A DNA stretch of 22,318 nt from Alphaproteobacteria bacterium (GTDB taxonomy: Bacteria; Pseudomonadota; Alphaproteobacteria; GCA-2731375). Location of the stretch: NCBI GenBank assembly GCA_030746295.1, contig JASLMY010000053.1:1-22318 (forward strand), written 5' to 3'. Below, one piece after another: positions 7,240-13,427 of this stretch (the stretch's first letter is position 1; every line of letters starts with the position of its first letter). The position numbers and the translations under genes are program-made. Under the pieces are notes generated by a model that saw only the letters and a program-made list of their open reading frames with translations, did not search any database and was not told the DNA's origin.

Positions 7240-8154
7240 TCAATTCGGCTGCCGATAGACCGAGGTCGACCGCGCCGCCCCGTCGGTCGCCGCCCGGCCG
7301 CTCTCGACCATGTGGATCAGGTGTGCCAGCACCGAGCGCTCGGCCGCCGAGTGCAGGTGTTGCGGTACGTCCGTGTACATGCGCGCCACCATATCCGGGA
7401 TCGTGCCGACGCCGTCGGCGAGGCAGGCCATGATCTGCTGCTCGCGGCCCTCGCGGTGGCGGATCAGCCCGGCCACGTGGTCTTGCGGCGCATCGATGGC
7501 GGGCCCGTGGGTCGGCCAGTAGCGCCGGTCCTGGTCACGATCGCGGAGCTTTTCCAGGCTCTCCATATAACGGCGCATGTCGCCGTCGGGCGGCGAGACG
7601 ATGGTGGTGGACCAGCCCATGACGTGGTCGCCCGGGAAAAGCACGTGCTCTTCGGCCAAGGCGAAGCAGAGATGGTTCGAGGTGTGGCCGGGCGTGTAGA
7701 CGGCCTGAAGCGTCCAGCCGGGGCCCGAGACGGCGTCGCCGTCGCCGATCCGGTGGTCCGGGTCGAAGGCCATGTCGCCCCCCTCTTCCACGTCCTCGCC
7801 CTGGCCCTCGGCATCGGGCCGGCCCGATCCGTGCGGGCCGAAGCCATAGGTCTCGGCCCTGGTCGCGGCTTTCAGCGCCGCCGCCGCCGGCGAATGGTCG
7901 CGGTGCGTGTGGGTGACGACGATGTGGCTGACGGTCTCGCCGTCCAGCGCCGCCAGCAGGGCGGCGACGTGGGCCGCGTCGTCGGGGCCCGGGTCGATCA
8001 CCGCCACCGTGCCGCGGCCGACGATATAGGTGCCGGTGCCGTAAAGCGTGAAGGCGCTGGGATTGCGGGCGACGACCCGGCGGATCAGCGGCGACAGCTC
8101 GGCCACTTCGCCGTACTCGAACGCGAGCTCTCGGTTCAGGACCAGATCCGTCAT
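7240..8154 (-). CDS. MBL-fold metallo-hydrolase (LACTB2/glyoxalase II-like)
   Basis: 304 residues with a complete zinc set: THTHRDH (His82, His84, Asp86, His87), TPGHT (His157), FPGDHV (Asp176) and PTHGP (His216). The C-terminal helical part, PDMVARMYTDVP...AERSVLAHLIHMVESGRA, is the winged-helix-like tail seen in LACTB2-type hydrolases. These act on thioesters, RNA or small esters; the target is not predictable, though linkage to GMC and CoA-transferase genes suggests a small-molecule thioester or lactone. GGGAGAG lies upstream of ATG 8154. It is the first gene of the MBL-GMC-CoA-transferase unit and follows the palindromic element at 8184-8300. Confidence 0.88.
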   Translation of the reverse strand: MTDLVLNRELAFEYGEVAELSPLIRRVVARNPSAFTLYGTGTYIVGRGTVAVIDPGPDDAAHVAALLAALDGETVSHIVVTHTHRDHSPAAAALKAATRAETYGFGPHGSGRPDAEGQGEDVEEGGDMAFDPDHRIGDGDAVSGPGWTLQAVYTPGHTSNHLCFALAEEHVLFPGDHVMGWSTTIVSPPDGDMRRYMESLEKLRDRDQDRRYWPTHGPAIDAPQDHVAGLIRHREGREQQIMACLADGVGTIPDMVARMYTDVPQHLHSAAERSVLAHLIHMVESGRAATDGAARSTSVYRQPN

Positions 8155-8183
8155 CCGCGGCTCTCCCGGGGAAGGCTTCGAAG

Positions 8184-8300
8184 CACCCCCTCACCCCGAC
8201 CCTCTCCCCCTCGAGGGGGAGAGGGGGTGTCGGTGCACCGTTTCGATTCGAAAACCCTCTCCCCCCGCGCGCGGGGGGAGAGGGCAGGGTGAGGAGGGTG
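8184..8300. repeat. REP-like element: two large GC-rich palindromes in an imperfect inverted repeat
   Basis: Positions 8200-8225 are a perfect 26-nt palindrome (CCCTCTCCCCC arms around TCGA). Positions 8255-8284 are a perfect 30-nt palindrome (CCCTCTCCCCCC arms around GCGCGC). The outer flanks CACCCCCTCACCCCGACCC (8184-8202) and the reverse complement of GGGCAGGGTGAGGAGGGTG (8282-8300) are also similar, so the whole is a long imperfect inverted repeat of two units. The CCCTCACCC..CCCTCTCCC wording is typical of extragenic palindromic repeats dispersed in alphaproteobacterial genomes. It sits between two minus-strand genes and could end transcription from the enolase-superfamily pair or stabilise its mRNA. 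No transposase is present. Confidence 0.75.
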
Positions 8301-8324
8301 TCGCATCAGCTCTGTTCTCCCAAA

Positions 8325-9416
8325 TCAGTCGGCGACCCGGTAGTCCTTCAGAACCTCCGGGTCCGGATCGGCGCCGAGGCCAGGGCCGTCGGGGACCCGG
8401 AAGGCGTTGCCGTCGGGCTTGTTGAGATCCCCGAAGGGATAGGCCTCTAGGTCGAGGTAGATGTGCTCGATCAGGAACGGGTCCGGCATCGCCACCAAGA
8501 GGTGCAGCGAGGCCAGGAAGCCGGGGCCGAAATAGGGCGAGTGCGGCACCAGCGTGACGTTGGCCGCCTCGGCCAACGTCGCCACCTTGCGGAACTCGGT
8601 GATGCCGCCGACCTTAGTGACGCTCGGCTGGGCGTATTTTACCGCCTCGGCCTCGAACATCTTCTGGAACTCGAAAGACGTGCAGGCGTTCTCGCCGGCG
8701 GCGATGGGGATGCCGCTCTCCATCTGCAGCTCGGCCAGCGCCGCGAAATCCTCGGGCGGGAAGATCGGCTCCTCCAGCCAGAAGAGGTCGTACTCGGCGA
8801 GTTGTTCCGCCATCTCGCGGGCCTTGCGGGGGCTCCAGGGGCAGTTGGTATCCAGCATGATGCCGACTTGCCCACCGGCCGCCTCGCGCGCCGCCGCCGT
8901 CTCCGCCACCTCGGTCTCGTGCAGCTTGACGTGGGCGTAGCCCTGGCCGACTGCATGTGCCGTGCGCTCGGCCACGGTCTCCGGGTCCTGGTACTTGGGC
9001 AGGCTGGCGTAGGCGGGCAGCGTCTCGCACGAGCGGCCGCCCAAGAGTTGGTGCACCGGCAGGCCCGCCGTCTTGCCGGCGATGTCCCAGAGCGCGATGT
9101 CGACGCCGGAGATGGCGAAGATGGTGATGCCGTAGCGGCCCCAGATGTGGTTCGCCTGCTGCAGCCGGTAGGAGATGCCGGCGATGTCGCGCGCGTCCTG
9201 GCCGATCAGCGCCGGCCCGATCATGTTGTCGACCGCCGCCTTGGTCGCCGTGGCGGCGCCATAAGCGAAGGCGTCGCCCCAGCCCGAGATCCCGGCATCG
9301 GTGTCGATGCGCAGGAAGACGTAATCGAGGGTGCTGCCGAACGAGGCCCAGGTCTTGCGGCCGCCGGTGTGGAAGGGGATGCGGATCAGAAAGCTTTCGA
9401 CGTTCTCGATTTTCAT
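8325..9416 (-). CDS. mandelate racemase/muconate lactonizing enzyme family protein (enolase superfamily)
   Basis: 363 residues. The N-terminal capping domain spans about 1-125 (GWGDAFAYG, FAISGVDIALWDIAGKTAGLP) and is followed by the (beta/alpha)7 barrel. Barrel residues: VKLH at 163-166 (a KxH version of the second-strand acid/base motif), metal ligands Asp189 (MLDTN), Glu215 (WLEEP) and Glu242 (AGENA), and His292 (VPHSPYFGPG). The Asp that normally pairs with this His in mandelate-racemase-like members appears to be Ser265 (QPSVTKVGG). Such enzymes abstract the alpha proton of carboxylates, often dehydrating sugar acids. ATG 9416 has AGGA about 10 nt upstream. It starts 13 nt after the next enolase-superfamily gene, so the two are cotranscribed. 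Confidence 0.9.
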   Translation of the reverse strand: MKIENVESFLIRIPFHTGGRKTWASFGSTLDYVFLRIDTDAGISGWGDAFAYGAATATKAAVDNMIGPALIGQDARDIAGISYRLQQANHIWGRYGITIFAISGVDIALWDIAGKTAGLPVHQLLGGRSCETLPAYASLPKYQDPETVAERTAHAVGQGYAHVKLHETEVAETAAAREAAGGQVGIMLDTNCPWSPRKAREMAEQLAEYDLFWLEEPIFPPEDFAALAELQMESGIPIAAGENACTSFEFQKMFEAEAVKYAQPSVTKVGGITEFRKVATLAEAANVTLVPHSPYFGPGFLASLHLLVAMPDPFLIEHIYLDLEAYPFGDLNKPDGNAFRVPDGPGLGADPDPEVLKDYRVAD

Positions 9417-9429
9417 CGTCTTGTTTTCC

Positions 9430-10518
9430 TCAGTCCCTGATGCGGTGCCGCTCGACCGCGTCCAAATCGAAGGTGAAGCCGAGCCCCGGCCGATCCGGGA
9501 TCATCAGATCACCATCCTCCAGCACCATCTTCTCGTTGTAGAGCGCCTCGAACCACGGCATGTGCTCGGCGTAAATGCAGTTCGAGATGGCACCGCAGAG
9601 CTGCAGGCTCTGTTCGGTGAAGATGTGCGGCGAGACCGGCACGTCCTTGGCCTCGGCCATGTGCGCCACCTTCATGAACTCGGTGATGCCGCCGACCCGC
9701 TGCAAATCCGGCATCAGGATGTCGGCCGACTTGCGCTCCAGCATGTCGGCGAAGCCGTAGCGGGCGTACTCAGTCTCGCCGCTGGCGATGGGGGTGTCGA
9801 TCTCGGCCGCGACCCGGGCCGAGCCCTCGAGGTCGTAGGCCTGCACCGGCTCCTCGAACCAGGTGAGGTTGTAGGGCTCGATGGCGCGGCCGAGGCGGAT
9901 GGCGTGGTTGACCGAGAAGCCCTGGTTGGCGTCCGCCATCAACGCGACCTCGGACCCGATCGCCTCGCGCACGGCGGCGACGCGCTCGGCGTCTTGCGTG
10001 ACGTGCTGCTTGCCGAAGCGCATCTTCATGGCCCGGAAGCCCTGATCCAGGAACGATTTCGCCTCGGCGACCAGCTCGTCGATCGTCAACGAGACCCAGA
10101 GCCCGCCGCTGGCATAGGCCGGCACCCGGTCCCGAACCCCGCCCAAGAGCTTGTAGACCGGCAGGCCGGCGGCCTTGCCGACGATGTCCCAGCAGACCGT
10201 CTCCAGGGCCGAGACAGCGAAGACCGGCACCCCCTTGTGGCCGAGGAAGTTGATGTCGCGCCACATCTCGGCCCAGAGCCCCTGGCTCAGATGGGGATCG
10301 TGACCGATTAGATGGTGCTCCAGCGCCCGCACCATCCCTTCCAGGACGTCGAGCTTGCGGTTGCCGAAGGCGAAGAGATAGCTCTCGCCGGTGATGCCCG
10401 CGTCGGTATCGGCGAAGACCAGAACACAGCCGACCGAGTCGATGTGATGGATCGCGGTCCGAAGCGGCTTGGCGAACGGCAGCTCGACCTGCACCATCCT
10501 GACGTCAGTGACCTTCAA
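9430..10518 (-). CDS. mandelate racemase/muconate lactonizing enzyme family protein (sugar-acid dehydratase-like)
   Basis: 362 residues, starting with TTG at 10518. The frame matches the family from its first residues (MKVTDVRMVQVELPF), and GGGGAGGG lies 7 nt upstream, which supports the rare start. Capping domain about 1-125; the barrel carries KMR (165-167) on the second strand, metal ligands Asp196 (MADANQ), Glu222 (FEEP) and Glu248 (SGETE), and an intact Asp271/His298 dyad (PDLQRVGG, SPHIF). This looks like a full mandelate-racemase-subgroup active site, probably a sugar-acid or hydroxy-acid dehydratase or racemase. It is upstream partner of the gene at 8325-9416; having two different enolase-superfamily members in one operon suggests two steps, or two epimeric substrates, of one pathway. 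Confidence 0.9.
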   Translation of the reverse strand: MKVTDVRMVQVELPFAKPLRTAIHHIDSVGCVLVFADTDAGITGESYLFAFGNRKLDVLEGMVRALEHHLIGHDPHLSQGLWAEMWRDINFLGHKGVPVFAVSALETVCWDIVGKAAGLPVYKLLGGVRDRVPAYASGGLWVSLTIDELVAEAKSFLDQGFRAMKMRFGKQHVTQDAERVAAVREAIGSEVALMADANQGFSVNHAIRLGRAIEPYNLTWFEEPVQAYDLEGSARVAAEIDTPIASGETEYARYGFADMLERKSADILMPDLQRVGGITEFMKVAHMAEAKDVPVSPHIFTEQSLQLCGAISNCIYAEHMPWFEALYNEKMVLEDGDLMIPDRPGLGFTFDLDAVERHRIRD

Positions 10519-10590
10519 TCGAAAACCCTCCCCGCGCCGCGATCGCCACCATCAAAGCAGATCGGCGGCCGGCCCGCCAAGCCCACCGCC

Positions 10591-11289
10591 TCAAACCGCG
10601 CGCGCGCTCGGACGGTGGTCGAAGAGGGGAAAGAGCAGATAGCCGAGCACCAAGCCGGCGGCGTGCGCTTCCCAAGCAATGGCGCGGACGCCGCCGAAGG
10701 TCTGGATGCCGGTGACGCCGAAGACCAGGTTGATGCCGAGAAAGAGGCCGATCATGGTGAGGCCGCGCGCCCGTTCCGCGAACATGAGCCGGGCCGCGGC
10801 GCCGAAGAGGCCCGAGACCGCGCCCGAGGCCCCGATCACCAGCACCACCTCGCCGCTCACCCAGTAGCCGATCGTCGAGCCGCTGAGCGCCAAAGCGCCC
10901 AGGGCCAAGTAGAAGGCGAGATAGCGCTTCAGGCCGAGGCGCCTCTCCACCGCGGTGCCGAAGGCCAAGAGGAAGCCCATGTTGATCAATAGGTGCATGA
11001 CGTCGCCGTGCAGGAAGGCGTAGGTGACGGGCGTCAGCCAAGCCAGCGGCTCGTCCGGCAGCGTCAGGCCATAGCCCGGCGCCAAGAAGAAGCTCGGCGC
11101 GAAGCCGCCGTGCACGATCAGGCTCCGCTCCAGCTCCGGCGGCATCGCCAGCCGGGCCAAATGCACGGCGATGTTCAGGCCCAAGAGCCAGGCCGTGGCA
11201 CGGCTGATGTTCAGGGCGGGCGGCGAGGCTGGTCTCACGGGGGCGGGAGGCTCCACTCGGTGGCCGGACGGTTCGGCCGGCGCTACCAT
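10591..11289 (-). CDS. rhomboid-family intramembrane serine protease
   Basis: 232 residues from ATG 11289. The frame stays open to an ATG at 11394 (267 residues), but that would overlap the divergent trypsin-like gene, and the shorter N-terminus (MVAPAEPSG, then a Pro-rich cytosolic stretch) is usual for the family. Counting from 11289, it has about six membrane helices, HLLINMGFLLAFG with His99/Asn103 (oxyanion side), IGASGAVSGLFGA with nucleophile Ser155, and WEAHAAGLVLGY with catalytic His209. The dyad is complete, so it should be active, cleaving transmembrane helices of unknown substrates. No strong Shine-Dalgarno is seen for either start. It lies 72 bp downstream of nothing on its strand but upstream of the enolase-superfamily pair. 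Confidence 0.88.
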   Translation of the reverse strand: MVAPAEPSGHRVEPPAPVRPASPPALNISRATAWLLGLNIAVHLARLAMPPELERSLIVHGGFAPSFFLAPGYGLTLPDEPLAWLTPVTYAFLHGDVMHLLINMGFLLAFGTAVERRLGLKRYLAFYLALGALALSGSTIGYWVSGEVVLVIGASGAVSGLFGAAARLMFAERARGLTMIGLFLGINLVFGVTGIQTFGGVRAIAWEAHAAGLVLGYLLFPLFDHRPSARAV

Positions 11290-11311
11290 AGCGATCCGGA
11301 TCAGTCGGGCA

Positions 11312-11821
11312 ATGGCGACGATGACAAAACCGAGCAACGGCGAGCCGACATGCGCGAGGCGGTGGCGGCGGTGCTTGCTGCTGGCTATCGCCATGATCGT
11401 CCAGGCGTCGAGCTCGTCCCCGGCGACGGAGCACCTGGGCCGCTTGATCGCTAACGACGGCTATCCCTGGCGCGCGCTTGGCCGGCTGAACCGGCAGGGC
11501 AGCGGCCACTGCACCGGCGCCCTGGTGGCGCCGCGGGTCGTGCTGACGGCAGCCCATTGCCTTTACGACCGACGCCTCGGCCGCTGGGCCACGGCCGACC
11601 GGATCCACTTCGTCGCTGGCTATCGGAGCGGCAAGTTCGCCTTTCACGCCCGCGCTGCCCGCTACCACACCGCGCCCGGCTACGATCCCACTCACGCGGA
11701 GCGCTCGCCCGAAGTGGCCGGTCGCGACTGGGCCGTGGTCACGCTGGAGAAGGCAGCGGGGCACCGGGCGAGCCGATTGAAAGACGGCCTGCCGATTCTG
11801 GCGGGACGGTTGGGAGACTGA
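11312..11821 (+). CDS. trypsin-like serine protease (S1 fold), truncated before the catalytic serine
   Basis: 169 residues from ATG 11312 (an ATG at 11321 is also possible). A basic stretch ARRWRR followed by CLLLAIAMIVQASSSS looks like a signal peptide. The fold follows with SGHCTGALVAPRVVLTAAHC (His82 in the charge-relay motif) and GRDWAVVTLE (Asp139). Sequence ends at LPILAGRLGD, and the whole C-terminal barrel with the GDSGGP-type serine motif is missing. Relatives are about 240-270 residues. No continuation is visible in other frames, as the GFA gene begins 12 nt later. It is therefore a remnant or an inactive pseudoprotease. It is divergent from the rhomboid gene, with only about 22 bp between the chosen starts. 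Confidence 0.7.
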   Translation: MATMTKPSNGEPTCARRWRRCLLLAIAMIVQASSSSPATEHLGRLIANDGYPWRALGRLNRQGSGHCTGALVAPRVVLTAAHCLYDRRLGRWATADRIHFVAGYRSGKFAFHARAARYHTAPGYDPTHAERSPEVAGRDWAVVTLEKAAGHRASRLKDGLPILAGRLGD

Positions 11822-11832
11822 GGGGAGGAGAG

Positions 11833-12240
11833 ATGCCGGACCACGAGAGACACGAAGGCGGTTGCCTTTGCGGCGGGGTCCGCTATCGGGCCAGCGGGGC
11901 GCCGCTTTGGGTCGCGCACTGCCATTGCCAGAGCTGCCGGCGCGCGACGGGCACGGCGGTGACCACCTTCGCCGGCTTTCCCAAGCTCCGCTTCGAGGTC
12001 ACGCACGGCGAGCCGAAGACCATTCAATCCTCGCCCGGGGTCTGGCGCCGCTTCTGCCCCGACTGCGGCACCCAACTGAGCTACGAGGCGACCTACTGCC
12101 CCGACGAGACCCACATCTATCTCGCCACCCTGGACGAGCCGGAGACGTTCCGGCCGGCACTGCACGTCTTTCACGGGGAGGCGATGCCCTGGCTCCGCCT
12201 CGCCGACGACCTGCCGCGCTACGAGGAGACCAGTCGATGA
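11833..12240 (+). CDS. GFA-family protein (glutathione-dependent formaldehyde-activating enzyme fold), first of a tandem pair
   Basis: 135 residues from ATG 11833, preceded directly by GGGGAGGAGAG. It is a compact GFA/CENP-V domain: GGCLCGGVRYRA (Cys11, Cys13), HCHCQSCRRATG (Cys30, Cys32, Cys35) and FCPDCGTQL (Cys75, Cys78), the zinc-binding cysteines of this family. The founding member promotes S-hydroxymethylglutathione formation, but most homologues have unproven roles in electrophile or glutathione chemistry. Its stop overlaps the next gene's start by four nucleotides (ATGA, 12237-12240). It begins 12 nt after the trypsin-like remnant and may be read through from that promoter. Confidence 0.87.
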   Translation: MPDHERHEGGCLCGGVRYRASGAPLWVAHCHCQSCRRATGTAVTTFAGFPKLRFEVTHGEPKTIQSSPGVWRRFCPDCGTQLSYEATYCPDETHIYLATLDEPETFRPALHVFHGEAMPWLRLADDLPRYEETSR

Positions 12241-12677
12241 GCGGCGGCGGGGCCGCGATTACCGGCGGCTGCCTCTGCGGCGGCGTCCGCTACGAGGCGC
12301 GCGAGCCGTTGAAGGCAGTGCACTACTGCCACTGCCGGATGTGCCAGCAGGCCTTCGCCAGCCCCTTCGGCATGTACGGCGCAGTACCGGCGGCCGCACT
12401 CACCTTCACCAAGGGCGCGCCCAGGCTCTATCGCTCCTCGGCCATCGCCGAGCGCGGCTTCTGTCCCGATTGCGGCAGCCAGCTCAGCTTCCGCTATCTC
12501 GATGCGGATGTGATCGGCCTCGCCATCGGCAGCCTGGACGCGCCCGTGGCGGTGGTGCCCCAGCGCCATTGGGGGATCGAAAGCCGGCTCTCCTGGCTCC
12601 GCTTCGACGACGGCCTGGAGGGCAAGCCGACCCGTAACGACCCTGACTTCGTCAAGCGCCGCGACGCGCCCGACTGA
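12237..12677 (+). CDS. GFA-family protein, second of the tandem pair
   Basis: 146 residues; ATG 12237 overlaps the preceding stop as ATGA, implying translational coupling. Same cysteine plan as its neighbour: GGCLCGGVRYEA (Cys12, Cys14), YCHCRMCQQAF (Cys31, Cys33, Cys36) and FCPDCGSQL (Cys76, Cys79). Outside these motifs the two proteins differ clearly (this one has FGMYGAVP and a WGIESRLSW tail), so this is an old duplication or assembly of two subfamilies rather than a recent copy. The CRRATG segment of copy 1 is CQQAFA here. It ends 6 nt before the stop of the convergent SufR-like gene. Confidence 0.87.
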   Translation: MSGGGAAITGGCLCGGVRYEAREPLKAVHYCHCRMCQQAFASPFGMYGAVPAAALTFTKGAPRLYRSSAIAERGFCPDCGSQLSFRYLDADVIGLAIGSLDAPVAVVPQRHWGIESRLSWLRFDDGLEGKPTRNDPDFVKRRDAPD

Positions 12678-12683
12678 GCGCCG

Positions 12684-13334
12684 TCAGACGGAAGAGACGC
12701 GGTAGGCGCAGCGCCGGGCCCCTTGGGGCATGTGCTCGATGCGCTCGACGGCGACCTCGGGGCCCAGGACCGAGCGGAAAACTTCCAGCTCCGCCTGGCA
12801 GAGGCCGCTGCATTCGCTGGCCGCAGCGCAGATCGGGCAGTGGTTCTCCAGCAACAGGAAATTCTCGCCCTCGGTCGCGACCTCGGCCATGTAGCCTTCC
12901 TCGCTGCGGATCCGCGCCAGGGCCTCGAGCCGCCCGGCGAGGTCCGGAGCGCCCGCCAGGCGCTTGCCATAGCTTTGCCGTTGCGCCGCCGCCCGGACGG
13001 CAACTAGTTTCTCCAACCCTTCGACGCCAAAGGCCTGGCGCATCGACTGCAACAGCTCGACGCTGAGGGCGGCATGGCCGTCGGGAAAGAAGGCGTCCGC
13101 CCCCGTCGTCAACCGCCAGAGCTTGGCCGGCCGGCCTACGGGGCGCGCATCCTCGTCGTAGGCGACGAAGCCTTTCTCCGCCAAGGCGTAGAGGTGCTGG
13201 CGCACCGCCATGGCCGAGATCGCAAGTTGCTCGGCCAAGCCTTGCGCATCGCAAGCGCCCTGCCGTTTCAACAGATCGACGATGCTGCGCCGCGTGCCGG
13301 AAAGGACGGCCGGCGCTTCGGGGTTCTCTGACAT
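12684..13334 (-). CDS. SufR-like winged-helix transcriptional regulator with C-terminal cysteine (Fe-S) cluster motif
   Basis: 216 residues. The N-terminal winged helix (about 12-75) contains TRRSIVDLLKRQG, the recognition-helix region ISAMAVRQHLYALAEKGFV and the wing GRPAKLWRLT. The C-terminal half ends in a cysteine-rich segment: ENHCPICAAASECSGLCQAELEVF (Cys166, Cys169, Cys175, Cys179) and MPQGARRCAYRV (Cys209). This is the plan of SufR-type repressors, which bind an Fe-S cluster through such cysteines and repress Fe-S-related genes. It lacks suf/isc neighbours; instead it is divergent from a Rieske protein, and their shared 80-bp region carries symmetric repeats. ATG 13334 has no strong Shine-Dalgarno and its likely promoter ends almost at the start codon. 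Confidence 0.82.
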   Translation of the reverse strand: MSENPEAPAVLSGTRRSIVDLLKRQGACDAQGLAEQLAISAMAVRQHLYALAEKGFVAYDEDARPVGRPAKLWRLTTGADAFFPDGHAALSVELLQSMRQAFGVEGLEKLVAVRAAAQRQSYGKRLAGAPDLAGRLEALARIRSEEGYMAEVATEGENFLLLENHCPICAAASECSGLCQAELEVFRSVLGPEVAVERIEHMPQGARRCAYRVSSV

Positions 13335-13340
13335 GGCCGT

Positions 13341-13415
13341 AGTTTCTAAAGAAAATACTTGAATAATTCAAGCCGGACCGCTAGGTTCATGTTTCGATAG
13401 ATAATACTTTAGAAA
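13341..13415. promoter_or_regulatory. divergent control region with symmetric operator-like repeats (SufR-like / Rieske genes)
   Basis: TTTCTAAAG at 13343-13351 and its exact inverse CTTTAGAAA at 13407-13415 flank the region, 8 nt before the regulator ATG and 12 nt before the preferred Rieske ATG (13428). Between them lies a perfect palindrome, CTTGAAT-A-ATTCAAG (13358-13372). AATACTT occurs twice as a direct repeat (13354-13360, 13404-13410). On the minus strand TTGAAT, 17 nt, TAGAAA gives a passable sigma-70-like promoter whose -10 is inside the outer repeat. The region is strikingly AT-rich against its surroundings. A repressor bound to both outer repeats would cover both start regions; binding by the SufR-like protein is inferred. 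Confidence 0.55.
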
Positions 13416-13427
13416 ATGGGGCGCATC

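Noticed and set aside
5517..7433. Very long plus-strand open frame (638 codons) opposite the GMC and MBL genes
   Set aside because: It is antisense to two well-supported genes. The translation is rich in Arg, His, Val, Asp and Gly, with no domain, as expected from GC-rich codon shadowing.
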